60,851 nt of DNA from an archaeon (GTDB taxonomy: Archaea; Thermoproteota; Thermoprotei_A; Marsarchaeales; Marsarchaeaceae). This document shows positions 25,600-34,439 of this stretch, piece by piece. Both the position numbers and the translations under genes were made by a program. The number at the start of each line of letters is the position of its first letter. The stretch's first letter is position 1. The DNA lies in assembly GCA_021817005.1 (NCBI GenBank), contig JAKAWJ010000007.1, positions 1 through 60,851 of the forward strand. Reading direction: 5' to 3'. The notes beneath the pieces are model-generated. The model searched no databases, had not been told where the DNA came from, and saw only the letters and a program-made list of their open reading frames with translations.

Positions 25600-26421
25600 T
25601 TGGAGCGTCTTCGAGTAGGCTGTTGTGGCTGGTCCTACAAGGAGTGGGTTGGGCCTTTTTACAAATCAAGTAAGAACATGCTCGGTCAGTATTCCAGAGT
25701 GTTTAAGACTGTAGAGATGGACTCCAGTTTCTACGCTATTCCCCGGCGGGAGGTAATGGAAAGAATAGCCTCTATGGTGCCCCCGGATTTCGTGTTTAGT
25801 GCGAAGGTCCCCAAGGTAATAACACACGAGTCGATGCTACGGAATCGAGATAGTGACAGCATCAACCTCAAAATGTTTGAGAGCGCGCTCGAGCCTATAA
25901 GAGGCAAATTGAAACTCATAGTGATACAGCTTCCGCCGAAGTTTGACTATTCCCACAGGGATGATCTGGAGGCTTTTTTGCGCCTTTGTTCTGACACCGG
26001 TTTCAGAACTGCAACCGAGTTCCGTCACGCAAGCTGGCTCGAGGAAGAGCGGATGCAGGCTTCTTTCGACATACTGAGAAGGAATGACTCGAGCTACGTT
26101 GCAGTTGATGAACCGCTGCTTCCTCCTCTCTGCGTAAAGACGGCTTCCCCCGTTTACGTAAGAATGCATGGAAGGGGTAGCGGGCTTTGGTACGATTACA
26201 GATATTCAAAAGACGAAATGATCCGATGGGCTGAAAAGGTGCGCGGGTTCGTCGTGGACGGCGACGAAGTCATAGTTGTGTTTAACAACCACCCGCATGG
26301 CAACGCGCCCCTGAACGCGTTGGAATTCATGCGGCTCTTAGATGGAAAGGCTCAGAATAAGACCGAGATTTCTGACACTACCGGCGTGGCTACGCTCGAC
26401 GAATTTATCCACAGAAAGTAG
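25600..26421 (+). CDS. DUF72 family protein (TIM-barrel)
   Basis: A 273-residue DUF72 (YecE-like) protein. Characteristic blocks are GCCGWSYKEWVGPFY at the start, TVEMDSSFYAIP near residue 37, FSAKVPKVITHE near 66, and FNNHPHGNAPLNAL near 228. The family is widespread and predicted to form a TIM barrel, but its reaction is not established. TTG at 25600. It follows the dehydrogenase gene by 47 bases and may be co-transcribed. Confidence 0.88.
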   Translation: MERLRVGCCGWSYKEWVGPFYKSSKNMLGQYSRVFKTVEMDSSFYAIPRREVMERIASMVPPDFVFSAKVPKVITHESMLRNRDSDSINLKMFESALEPIRGKLKLIVIQLPPKFDYSHRDDLEAFLRLCSDTGFRTATEFRHASWLEEERMQASFDILRRNDSSYVAVDEPLLPPLCVKTASPVYVRMHGRGSGLWYDYRYSKDEMIRWAEKVRGFVVDGDEVIVVFNNHPHGNAPLNALEFMRLLDGKAQNKTEISDTTGVATLDEFIHRK

Positions 26422-26489
26422 TATACTAAATCCAAGAACGCTCCCGGAGCTGGTTCAACGGATTTAAATCACTTATTTGCTAGCGTCAT

Positions 26490-27263
26490 ATGGCTCAGTT
26501 TCCAGTGAATACTGAAGCGAACGACTTGGTCAATACGACGATTTTCCGAATAAGATGGATTCATGGCTCTCTCCCAAGGTCGAGTAAAAGAGACCCACCT
26601 CCACAACTCTGGCGCTTCAACTCGTCAACAATGATACTCCGCCAGAGCAGGGATATCTCGTTCGAAGCACCTTTCATCTACCTCTTTCTCGGGCGAGAGA
26701 AGGCACTGTTGATCGATACAGGGGCGACGCAAGACAGGGGGAAGTTTCCACTGCGCGATTACGTGGAGGAGGAACTGGAAAGATGGCTCAACTCCAATCC
26801 CTGCAGGGACTATAGTTTAATTGTGGCCCACACCCACTCTCACGGTGACCATGTCGCAGGTGACTTGCAGTTTGAAGGCAGACTTGGCACAGTTGTCGTA
26901 GGAAAGCAAGTGGGTCAGGTGCTATCGTTTTTCGGTATATCTGGGATGTCAGGAAATGTCGGGCAGGTCGATTTGGGAGGGCGAATTATAGAGGTAATTC
27001 GTATTCCAGGTCACCATCCTGCATCAGTAGCGTTCTACGACAGTCAGACTGGGTTCCTGGTTACAGGGGACACCGTTTGCCCGGGGAGGCTATATGCCAG
27101 GGATTACCCCGCTTTCGTTGATAGCTTGAATAGGCTGGTTGAGTTCGCAAAGAGCCGAAAGCTGAGCTACGTGCTGGGAGCCCATGTTGAAATGACAGAT
27201 ATACCTCGAAAAGAATATCCGATAGGTGCCAGATATCAACTCATGAGCACCGGCTCGAGATGA
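26490..27263 (+). CDS. Metallo-beta-lactamase fold hydrolase
   Basis: A 257-residue MBL-fold protein. Metal ligands are HTHSHGDHVAGD (about residues 112-123), the histidine of RIPGHHPASV (about 175), the aspartate in VTGDTVCPG (about 191), and a late AHVEMT histidine. It resembles general zinc hydrolases of the glyoxalase II/lactonase type. ATG at 26490 sits 25 bases after TTTAAA (26463-26468), so the transcript is probably leaderless. It overlaps the next small ORF by 4 bases. Confidence 0.85.
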   Translation: MAQFPVNTEANDLVNTTIFRIRWIHGSLPRSSKRDPPPQLWRFNSSTMILRQSRDISFEAPFIYLFLGREKALLIDTGATQDRGKFPLRDYVEEELERWLNSNPCRDYSLIVAHTHSHGDHVAGDLQFEGRLGTVVVGKQVGQVLSFFGISGMSGNVGQVDLGGRIIEVIRIPGHHPASVAFYDSQTGFLVTGDTVCPGRLYARDYPAFVDSLNRLVEFAKSRKLSYVLGAHVEMTDIPRKEYPIGARYQLMSTGSR

Positions 27264-27430
27264 GCATGAACGATTTGGTAAATATTCGGAACTCTGCTGC
27301 GAGCCTTGTAGACAGACTAGGAGCGCATATGTTTGACGACTTTGCAATATATAATGGGAGCTGCTATCGCGCGCTGATGTCTGGATTGCTCAGGGGCATG
27401 GCGGCGAACCTAGCCATGAGATTTCGTTAA
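27260..27430 (+). CDS. Small ORF translationally coupled to the MBL gene, 56 aa
   Basis: ATG at 27260-27262 overlaps the MBL stop (ATGA), the same coupling seen in the uvr operon of this window. The 56-residue product is helix-prone (SAASLVDRLGAHMFDDFAIY, then SGLLRGMAANLAMRFR), with hydrophobic positions spaced as in an amphipathic helix. No family recognised. Coupling and composition support a real gene, but length does not exclude chance. Confidence 0.4.
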   Translation: MSMNDLVNIRNSAASLVDRLGAHMFDDFAIYNGSCYRALMSGLLRGMAANLAMRFR

Positions 27431-27648
27431 GCAGGTTGAAGGCATTCTTTGGAGAGCTCTGGGCCCGGCATCTCTTGAAAATCTCAGTTGCAGGACAAAA
27501 TGAGTAAGCTCGCGATTTGGCGCGTAACTTGGCGCTCTGTCGCTGGAAGGGGCGAGGATGCTGGGCCGTCGACGCTCCGAGGTTGGATAGAGTTTATTGG
27601 TCCAACCTTGGAGAACATATGTGGAGTATAGTAGACCATAAAGAAAAA

Positions 27649-27897
27649 TCACGATGAAATGCTCAGGTCAAGCGGCAGAATCTTGACCTCCTGAGGAAGC
27701 GACCGGCGCCAGATGGTGACGAGGTCACACATCACGGCGACGTAGCTCTCCGACCACACTGCCGGTGCGTAGTGTATGGCGCACAGCTCTCGGGAGGCAG
27801 TCAACCATAGAGCTAAGCGTTCTTCTGTGAGCAATGGGAGCACTGACTCGTCGTTGCCGACGCAGGTTGGATAAACAGTTTGCTGCAATTGACGCAA
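27649..27897 (-). CDS. Possible overlapping or frameshifted downstream ORF, 82 aa
   Basis: An 82-codon minus frame overlapping the 3' end of the 159-residue gene. After the overlap it reads protein-like (LLTEERLALWLTASRELCA, then VTIWRRSLPQEVKILPLDL). It may start at an internal GTG as a coupled gene, or be the real C-terminus of the upstream protein displaced by a frameshift. No domain recognised. Confidence 0.3.
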   Translation of the reverse strand: MRQLQQTVYPTCVGNDESVLPLLTEERLALWLTASRELCAIHYAPAVWSESYVAVMCDLVTIWRRSLPQEVKILPLDLSISS

Positions 27898-28292
27898 CTA
27901 AAGAGAGTGAGTCGTTCGGGGTCTTCACTCTTCGAGCGCCTGTAGTTCTGCGTCCAGTAATGCTCTCTCAGGAGTGGGCCGTCCTCAGTCTGCCGGTTCT
28001 CTCCAAATTCAAAGTTCCACGGATACCTCGTAGCAACTCTGATATCCGCATCTTCTATTGCTACTTTGTTCTCAAAGAGCTTCTCCACGTAATCGCGCAA
28101 CCATTCAGGGTTAGCGGGAGTCTGGGCAGGATAGTATGCGACTATTCTGGACACATAGCCCTTGGGGCAAGAGTATACCCCCACTAGTTTGCCGTCAGTA
28201 TTTTTCAGGTGTAGACTGACCTCTGAGTCACAGTGACCGTAACACTTGGACTTGGCATTCAGGAAGTTTGTTACGAATTCTGTGTTATCCAA
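27813..28292 (-). CDS. Hypothetical protein with C-terminal zinc-ribbon-like cysteines
   Basis: A 159-residue soluble protein, unrecognised. The C-terminus carries CVNC (about residues 133-136) and CSHC (about 152-155), a plausible zinc ribbon or knuckle, and there are further cysteines in CYGHC near residue 17. The end overlaps the 82-codon frame. TTG at 28292; a minus-strand ATTATTA element at 28322-28329 lies about 34 bases upstream. Confidence 0.55.
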   Translation of the reverse strand: MDNTEFVTNFLNAKSKCYGHCDSEVSLHLKNTDGKLVGVYSCPKGYVSRIVAYYPAQTPANPEWLRDYVEKLFENKVAIEDADIRVATRYPWNFEFGENRQTEDGPLLREHYWTQNYRRSKSEDPERLTLFSCVNCSKLFIQPASATTSQCSHCSQKNA

Positions 28293-28343
28293 AGTTCTTT
28301 CAGTGAGGTATTCATGCGGAACCTAATAATCCCTACTCGGTCT

Positions 28344-28357
28344 AGGAGCCGGCTCCT
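28344..28357. repeat. 14-base perfect palindrome between divergent genes
   Basis: AGGAGCCGGCTCCT is fully self-complementary. It lies between the minus-strand TATA (28322-28329) and a plus-strand TATA-like GTATATTG at 28359-28366. It could be an operator shared by both promoters. Confidence 0.45.
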
Positions 28358-28397
28358 CGTATATTGTGGCACTGTCACTCGGTAACCGGTTGAGTCG

Positions 28398-28478
28398 ATG
28401 GTATTCTCTGACGCGAGCCTTATGTTAGTCGCGGAGTGCGCAAAATCGTGTCATTCTCAAACACCGCGGAAGGCATGA
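28398..28478 (+). CDS. Possible 26-aa leader ORF ahead of the DUF74 gene
   Basis: ATG at 28398 lies about 10 bases after the start predicted from GTATATTG (28359-28366). The frame ends in a TGA overlapping the ATG of the DUF74 gene (ATGA at 28475-28478). This is consistent with a leader peptide coupling translation, but the peptide is too short to judge by content. Confidence 0.25.
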   Translation: MVFSDASLMLVAECAKSCHSQTPRKA

Positions 28479-28798
28479 TTGTTACGACGTCAAATTATGT
28501 GCCAGGATTTACAGTGTCTCAGGTTTTGGGAATTGCGGCGGGGATTACCGTAAGGAGCAGAGGGCTCGGGGGACAATTCATTGCGGGCCTGCGAGGAATG
28601 CTGGGGGGAGAGATTAAGGAGTTCGTAGAGAATGCCGAAAAAGCTCGCTCTGCGGCGCTCCAGAAGATGGTGGAACACGCAAAATCTATGGGAGCCGACG
28701 CGGTAATTCAGGTGTACTTTGATTCGAACGAACTGAGTCAAAGTATGGATGAGATAATCGCTTACGGCACCGCGGTCAAGCTTGTCCAATCTCATTAA
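28475..28798 (+). CDS. YbjQ/DUF74 (UPF0145) family protein
   Basis: 107 residues from ATG 28475, starting MIVTTSNYVPGF as in the family; the upstream GTG at 28436 would add 13 unlike residues. The core motifs GITVRSRGLGG and the C-terminal MGADAVIQVYFDSN match DUF74 proteins, which form ring-like pentamers of unknown function. It is soluble and of the usual length. The preceding 26-codon frame may couple its translation. Confidence 0.87.
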   Translation: MIVTTSNYVPGFTVSQVLGIAAGITVRSRGLGGQFIAGLRGMLGGEIKEFVENAEKARSAALQKMVEHAKSMGADAVIQVYFDSNELSQSMDEIIAYGTAVKLVQSH

Positions 28799-29278
28799 TA
28801 GGGCTGAAATGCGAGTTACGCACTGAGGCTTCGACAGATACCGAACGCCTTCGATAAGTTACTTCCTCCGCACAAAGTTCCTCGACAGTCCCGGTGGACT
28901 GGCCCACGGAATAACCAAAAGCTGGTTGAATTGATAAAGTTTGCTCATTAGTAGTCTAGTGGATACTAGGCGGGCCCACTGCACCTAGGGTGAGGACAAA
29001 CTCCGAGATAAGATTACACATTCTCTACCCTTGGGGCATTCCGCCTGCAACGGGTTCCAAACCTTTTCCTTGGTAGGCGCGCCAGAATGGCTGCTAGAGT
29101 CAGCTCGGATTGCCTAGCGTGGTCGAACACGGTAGCGCAAAGTTCTCACAGTCTCGGCCCGAGACGGTCCACGTTCTGCGTGGTCATTATATTCATAATC
29201 TTGGTTTTTCAGTACCCGCAAAAATCGCGATAATCTTTCGCGCAATTTCCAGCCTTAAGGCTTAAGCGTGGGAGACGG
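28799..29278. other. Intergenic interval with hairpins, no gene recognised
   Basis: 480 bases upstream of coxS. It contains CTAGT-GGAT-ACTAG near 28956-28969, the two adjacent hairpins at 29151-29183, and an A/T-rich stretch at 29186-29200. No convincing tRNA or protein gene. Confidence 0.4.
29151..29183. repeat. Two adjacent hairpins upstream of coxS
   Basis: GTCTCGGCCCGAGAC (29151-29165) has 7-base arms around one base. Three bases later CCACG-TTCTG-CGTGG (29169-29183) forms a 5-base stem with a 5-base loop. An A/T-rich element follows. It could be a cis-regulatory RNA, paired operators or the end of an unseen transcript. Confidence 0.4.
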
Positions 29279-29317
29279 TTGAAACTACGTCCCGCAGTGG
29301 CTCAGAGCCAGACTTCA

Positions 29318-29800
29318 ATGAAAAAGGTCAGTCTGAGGATAAACGGCAAGGAATATGCCTCTGAAATCGAGCCAAGACTCCTCCTAGTCAGCTTCATAAG
29401 GGATATCTGTGGACTGACGGGCACCCACATAGGGTGCGACACTTCGAATTGCGGAGCGTGCACGGTTATCATGGACGGAAAAAGTGTCAAGTCGTGCACA
29501 GTTCTGGCCGCTCAGGCTGTAGGCAAGGAAATAACGACGATTGAGGGGCTCGCGAAAGGGGAAGAACTACATCCGATTCAAAGGGCGTTTTGGGAGCATC
29601 ACGGTCTCCAGTGTGGTTACTGCACTCCTGGAATGATCATGCAGGCACTGTGGTATCTGAAGCTGAACCCATCGCCCACAGAGCAGGAAGTGAGAGAATC
29701 ACTTAGCGGAAACCTTTGTAGGTGCACAGGCTACCAGAACATAGTTGATTCAGTTTTGGCCGCTGCGAAATACATCCGGAACGGTGACCAAGCGCGCTGA
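29318..29800 (+). CDS. coxS: Small 2Fe-2S subunit of a molybdenum hydroxylase (CoxS-like)
   Basis: 160 residues from ATG 29318, which begins [13 protein letters not shown], the usual family start; a TTG at 29279 would add 13 residues. The plant-type 2Fe-2S site is [11 protein letters not shown] plus a downstream cysteine. The second cluster is held by QCGYCTPGM and [10 protein letters not shown]. It carries electrons from the molybdenum site of the large subunit. CTTAAG-rich DNA at 29254-29266 may hold the promoter. coxL follows, 187 bases later. Confidence 0.9.
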   Translation: MKKVSLRINGKEYASEIEPRLLLVSFIRDICGLTGTHIGCDTSNCGACTVIMDGKSVKSCTVLAAQAVGKEITTIEGLAKGEELHPIQRAFWEHHGLQCGYCTPGMIMQALWYLKLNPSPTEQEVRESLSGNLCRCTGYQNIVDSVLAAAKYIRNGDQAR

Positions 29801-29987
29801 GCCTTACCGAATATAATGGACAGCCTAAGGCGGTGTTGGCTCCCCATTTTTAGGTGAACATCGCGAAAGAAGCGGAGCACTCCCGTATTCACATAATACA
29901 CATAAGCCACAAAATGTGTAGCGGGCGAACTAGCGCCAATCGAAAGAGACAAGTTGACCCCGCTTGCAATAACAGTAGCGAGAATTC

Positions 29988-32411
29988 ATGGCCTCGGCTC
30001 AGCAGACAATCGGGTCAGGAATGGCTACCAGGCGAAAGAAGCCCAAGACGCCTCTTCCGAAGCCCACACAGGGCTTGGTCGGCCAACCACTGAAAAGGGT
30101 GGAAGACCACAGGCTGCTTACTGGTCAGGGGAAATTCCTTGGAGACATCCGTCTTCCTGGATTGTCATATGCTACCTTCGTTCGAAGTCCCTACGCTCGA
30201 GCTAGGCTCAAGCATTTAAACAGTGTGGCCGCCCTTTCACTACCAACGACAGTAGCCGTGTTCACCGCAAATGACCTGATTGGCCTTGGGGATATGCCCA
30301 CGGTAGAGGAAGCTCCTGAGAAGTATCCAACTAAACGACCTGTGCTCGTTCAGGACGAAGTAAGATATCTGGGGGAGGCCGTGGCTCTCGTTATATCCAC
30401 GGACCCCTATGCAGCCGAAGATGCCGCGGAGCTCGTAGATGTGAGCTACGAACCCCTGGAGCCGGTCGTAGATCCTGTCAAAGCAATGCTACCAGATTCT
30501 CCAAGAGTTCATGAGCACATACCGAACAACATAGCTTACCACCTGAAAACAGAGAGCGGAGATGTTGAGCGCGCATTTTCGTGCTCGGATGGCGTGCTTA
30601 CGCTTGAGCTAGAGAACCAGCGGGTGTCGCCGACCCCTCTTGAGCCGAGGGGGGTTGCGGCCAGTTATGACCCCGGATCTTCAAATCTCACGGTCTGGAG
30701 CACGACTCAGGATCCGCACTCACTCCGGGGGATACTGTCGGCCGGCCTGGGATTGCCCGAGGCGAAGATTACCGTGATAGCACCCGACATGGGCGGTGCA
30801 TTTGGGCAGAAAATCTCGGTGTATCCGGAAGACTTTGCTATCGCTTTTGCCGCAATTCGGCTCAGGCGACCGGTAAAATGGCTCGAATCTAGGCGCGAAA
30901 ACTTGCTAGTAGGTACTCACGGAAGAGGCCAGGTTCAGCGAATCGAACTGGCTCATACTAATGATGGAAGAGTGCTGGGCGTCAAGGCAAAGATAGTTTC
31001 AGACGGCGGAGCGTATTCTACTAGCGGGGCGTTCGAAATACCTGAGCTCACATGTGCCATGGTCACTGGAGTCTACGACGTGCAGGACGTGCGCACAGAA
31101 CTTTATTCTGTGCTTACCAACAAAGTGCCGCAGGACGCATATCGAGGTGCTGGCAGGCCAGAGGCGTGCTACTTGATTGAGCGGGCGATAAACGCGCTTG
31201 CAAAGAAACTGAGGCTGGATCCGCTCGAAGTCAGGAGAAAGAACTTCATTCCGAGCAGCAAGTATCCCTACAGAACCGCGTCAGGGTATACATATGATAG
31301 CGGGGACAGCCACCTCGCACTCTCTACACTGCTAGAGCGAAGCCAGGTTCATTCGCGTCTGACTGAACTAAGGAAAAGTTTTCCGGACAGGCTCTTTGGA
31401 CTGGGCTTCTCAACCTGGACTGAAATCACGAGCTTTGGCCCAGACTTTCCACAGACTGCAGCAGTATCCGTCACAAAGGAAGGCGAAGTCTTGGTAGCAA
31501 TCGGGGGCCACCCCCATGGTCAGGGTCATTTCACATCTATGGTCCAGATAGTTTCGGACGAACTTGGTGTCGACCCCGGCTCAATCAGTATCGCGGAAGG
31601 TGATACCAGGCTCCTTCCATGGAGCTCTTTGACCGCAGGTAGCCGGTCGGCCGCTCTGACGGGGACTGCTGTACTTCTCTCCGCCAGGAAGATAAAGGGC
31701 AAGATGAGCGTGATAGCGGCGAAACTTCTCAAAGACAATCCCTCGGAACTTGTTTTCGAGCGCGGACAGATTTACTCTATGGCCAAGCCCGAACGCAGAA
31801 TCGCCTTCAAGGAAGTGGCGTCAGCCGCGTATCTTCCTAGTAAGCTACCCGAAGGACTGGAGCCTACTCTCTATGAATACACAGCCTATGCGCCCTCCAA
31901 CTACGCCTTTCCTTCCGGCGCTCACGCCGCAGTAGTAGAGATTGACCCCGAAACCGGAGCTGTTCGGCCGTTGGAGTATTACGCGGTAGACGATGTTGGC
32001 AGAGTCATCAATCCGCTTCTGGCAGAGGGTCAGGTGCACGGAGGCGTAGCACAGGGTTTGGGGCAGGCTCTGCTAGAAAAGGTGGTCTACGACCGCTCTG
32101 GTCAGCTGCTCAATGCCGGTTTGGGCGACTATTGCCTGCCTTCTACTACGGACATGCCCAGGATCAATTGGTCCAGAATCGAGACCGTCACCTACGCAAA
32201 TATACTCGGTGTGAAAGGAATAGGGGAAGCAGGCACAATAGCGGCTACGCCAGCACTGGTCAATGCGGTCGAAGATGCACTAGGAGCCGCGGGAGGAGAA
32301 CCGCTGGGGATGCCCTTGCTTCCGGAGCTTGTGTGGAAGTCCTTATCTTCGAAATCCCGCACAGCAACCGCTTCATCTTCTGCACACGAGGGAGACCGGG
32401 CATCCGGTTGA
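29988..32411 (+). CDS. coxL: Large molybdopterin subunit, xanthine dehydrogenase/CoxL family
   Basis: An 807-residue molybdenum hydroxylase large subunit. The N-terminal RVEDHRLLTGQGKFLGDI, mid-protein DMGGAFGQK and late VKGIGEAGTIAATPA are typical. The active-site loop reads AYRGAGRPEA, the form II type, not the AYXCSFR of true form I CO dehydrogenase, so CO is not a safe substrate; an aldehyde, purine or other N-heterocycle is as likely. ATG at 29988, with another at 30021 after a basic leader. No FAD-binding CoxM gene is adjacent, unusual for this family. Confidence 0.9.
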   Translation: MASAQQTIGSGMATRRKKPKTPLPKPTQGLVGQPLKRVEDHRLLTGQGKFLGDIRLPGLSYATFVRSPYARARLKHLNSVAALSLPTTVAVFTANDLIGLGDMPTVEEAPEKYPTKRPVLVQDEVRYLGEAVALVISTDPYAAEDAAELVDVSYEPLEPVVDPVKAMLPDSPRVHEHIPNNIAYHLKTESGDVERAFSCSDGVLTLELENQRVSPTPLEPRGVAASYDPGSSNLTVWSTTQDPHSLRGILSAGLGLPEAKITVIAPDMGGAFGQKISVYPEDFAIAFAAIRLRRPVKWLESRRENLLVGTHGRGQVQRIELAHTNDGRVLGVKAKIVSDGGAYSTSGAFEIPELTCAMVTGVYDVQDVRTELYSVLTNKVPQDAYRGAGRPEACYLIERAINALAKKLRLDPLEVRRKNFIPSSKYPYRTASGYTYDSGDSHLALSTLLERSQVHSRLTELRKSFPDRLFGLGFSTWTEITSFGPDFPQTAAVSVTKEGEVLVAIGGHPHGQGHFTSMVQIVSDELGVDPGSISIAEGDTRLLPWSSLTAGSRSAALTGTAVLLSARKIKGKMSVIAAKLLKDNPSELVFERGQIYSMAKPERRIAFKEVASAAYLPSKLPEGLEPTLYEYTAYAPSNYAFPSGAHAAVVEIDPETGAVRPLEYYAVDDVGRVINPLLAEGQVHGGVAQGLGQALLEKVVYDRSGQLLNAGLGDYCLPSTTDMPRINWSRIETVTYANILGVKGIGEAGTIAATPALVNAVEDALGAAGGEPLGMPLLPELVWKSLSSKSRTATASSSAHEGDRASG

Positions 32412-32456
32412 CAGCTCCACTTTTACTCACTGTTCGCACCCGTACGTCAACAGCGC

Positions 32457-32462
32457 TTTTAA
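32457..32462 (+). promoter_or_regulatory. TATA box of the uvrBAC operon
   Basis: TTTTAA centred 27-28 bases before the uvrB ATG at 32487, implying a leaderless operon transcript. Confidence 0.6.
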
Positions 32463-32486
32463 CTCCAGGAATGTATAAATCAGTTT

Positions 32487-34439
32487 ATGGACTTCGAGCT
32501 CTCTTTAGAGCTGCCGCCCGCGGGTGACCAGCCTCAGGCAATTTCCAAGCTGGTCCAGGGCCTAAACTCTGGGATGAGGTTCCAGACTCTGCTCGGAGCT
32601 ACCGGGACTGGAAAGACCTTGACAGTTGCCAACGTTATTGCAAAGGCTCGACGCCCTGCCCTCGTGATTTCACATAATAAGACGCTTGCGGCACAACTGG
32701 CCGCGGAATTTCGTTCCATATTTCCTCGTAACGCAGTAGAGTATTTTGTGAGCTATTATGACTACTACCAGCCTGAGGCTTACGTGCCCCAGATTGATTT
32801 ATACGTCGACAAAGAGGCCGAAGTTAACGAGGAGCTCGACAGACTGAGGCACCGTGCGACGCAGGCGCTGCTGACAAGACGTGACGTGATAATTGTGGCG
32901 AGCGTGAGCTGCATATACAGCTTGGGCTCTCCCGAAGAGTACAGAGAGGCGTCATTCATATTAAACGTTGGAGAAAAGCTAGAACGGAGAAAGCTTTTTT
33001 CCAAACTGGTGGAGATGCGCTATCAGAGGAACAACCTCGAGGTGGGTAAGGGCAAGTTCAGAGCTCGAGGGGGTACCGTCGAAATTGGCACGGCCGACGA
33101 TAGCTATGTCCGGGTCGAGTTGGACGAGGAAGACACGATTTCTAGTATTGCATACTTCGACCTTAAGACCAAGCGCTTCAAGGATGAGGCCAGCAGCGTC
33201 TTCGTGTTTCCGGCCACACACTTCATGACCGCAAAGGATACAATGGAAAAAGCGCTTCGCTCGATTGAAGAAGAGCTCGTGCTTCGTCTGTCAGAATTGA
33301 AGTCTCAAGGGAAGCTGCTAGAAGCTCAGCGCCTCGAGAGCAGGACCAAGTATGACTTGGACATGCTCCGGGAGACCGGCTATTGCAACGGGGTTGAAAA
33401 CTACTCGCGGCATATGTCGGGGAGGGCGCCGGGAGAGACTCCGAACACTCTTCTTGATTATTTTCCCAGGGACTTCATTGTGGTAGTCGATGAGTCACAC
33501 GTGACCATACCACAGCTTCGAGGAATGTTCGAGGGGGATAGGTCAAGAAAACAGACTCTCGTGGATTTCGGCTTCAGGCTACCATCAGCACTAGATAACA
33601 GACCATTGAGATTTGAGGAATTCCTTTCCAAGGTGGGTCAAGTCATCTTTATGTCCGCGACGCCTGGCCCATTCGAGCGAGAAGTGAGCGGCCAGATAGT
33701 TGAACAGATTGTCAGGCCAACCGGTGTTACTGATCCCGAACTCTCTGTAAGGCCAGCGAAAAATCAGGTTGACGATTTGGTAGAAGAGCTGGCTCAAACC
33801 GTTTCGCGCAAAGAGCGCGCGCTTGTGACCACCCTCACCAAGCGCTCTGCCGAAGACTTGGCGGAATACCTCCTGCTTCGTGGGTTCAAGGTGCACTACC
33901 TTCACAGCGAACTCGAAAGCCTTGAAAGAATCAAGGTGCTCCGCGATCTGAGGAAAGGAAAGTACGATGTCGTCGTAGGAGTGAATCTCCTCAGGGAGGG
34001 CTTGGATTTGCCTGAAGTAAGTTTGGTCGCGATCCTTGATGCAGATAAAGAAGGTTTTCTCCGCAGTCAGACTTCTCTCATTCAGACAATAGGGAGAGCT
34101 GCGAGGAATGTTAACGGCAAGGTGATTCTTTACGCAGACACAGTCACAGACTCGATCAGGGCCGCAGTTGCGGAGACAGACAGGAGACGGGCCATCCAAG
34201 AGCGTTACAACGAGGAGCATGGCATCATCCCGTCAAGCGTTCAAAAGAAAATCTACAGCTTGGTAGCTGATGAGAGTGCACCGCTGGTGCGAGGAGATGA
34301 GGAGGTCGAGGACATCAAGAGTGTGATCGTGCGTCTTGAGGAAGAAATGCTTCAGGCTGCGCGGGAGTTGCGCTTCGAACGCGCGGCCGAGTTGCGAGAC
34401 AGTATTGCAGAGCTCAAGAAAAAGCTGATCGCGACATGA
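32487..34439 (+). CDS. uvrB: Excinuclease ABC subunit B
   Basis: A 650-residue damage-verifying helicase of nucleotide excision repair. Walker A GATGTGKT lies at residues 37-44, the beta-hairpin YYDYYQPEAYVP near 91, the DEAD-box-like DESHVT near 336, and helicase motifs TLTKRSAEDLAEYL and QTIGRAARN follow. The C-terminal UVR domain that contacts UvrC is present (last 35 residues). It is first in an operon, with its stop overlapping the uvrA start by 4 bases. Archaeal uvr genes are usually thought to come from bacteria. Confidence 0.97.
   Translation: MDFELSLELPPAGDQPQAISKLVQGLNSGMRFQTLLGATGTGKTLTVANVIAKARRPALVISHNKTLAAQLAAEFRSIFPRNAVEYFVSYYDYYQPEAYVPQIDLYVDKEAEVNEELDRLRHRATQALLTRRDVIIVASVSCIYSLGSPEEYREASFILNVGEKLERRKLFSKLVEMRYQRNNLEVGKGKFRARGGTVEIGTADDSYVRVELDEEDTISSIAYFDLKTKRFKDEASSVFVFPATHFMTAKDTMEKALRSIEEELVLRLSELKSQGKLLEAQRLESRTKYDLDMLRETGYCNGVENYSRHMSGRAPGETPNTLLDYFPRDFIVVVDESHVTIPQLRGMFEGDRSRKQTLVDFGFRLPSALDNRPLRFEEFLSKVGQVIFMSATPGPFEREVSGQIVEQIVRPTGVTDPELSVRPAKNQVDDLVEELAQTVSRKERALVTTLTKRSAEDLAEYLLLRGFKVHYLHSELESLERIKVLRDLRKGKYDVVVGVNLLREGLDLPEVSLVAILDADKEGFLRSQTSLIQTIGRAARNVNGKVILYADTVTDSIRAAVAETDRRRAIQERYNEEHGIIPSSVQKKIYSLVADESAPLVRGDEEVEDIKSVIVRLEEEMLQAARELRFERAAELRDSIAELKKKLIAT

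Noticed and set aside
28950-29010. tRNA-like stretch (GTAGTCTAGTGGATAC, D-arm-like)
   Set aside because: The D-arm-like words arise from a CTAGT-GGAT-ACTAG hairpin; no acceptor stem pairs and no T-arm GGTTCRAAUCC is present at the right distance.
33591-34220. 209-codon minus-strand ORF inside uvrB
   Set aside because: Fully antisense to conserved helicase motifs of uvrB; a shadow frame.
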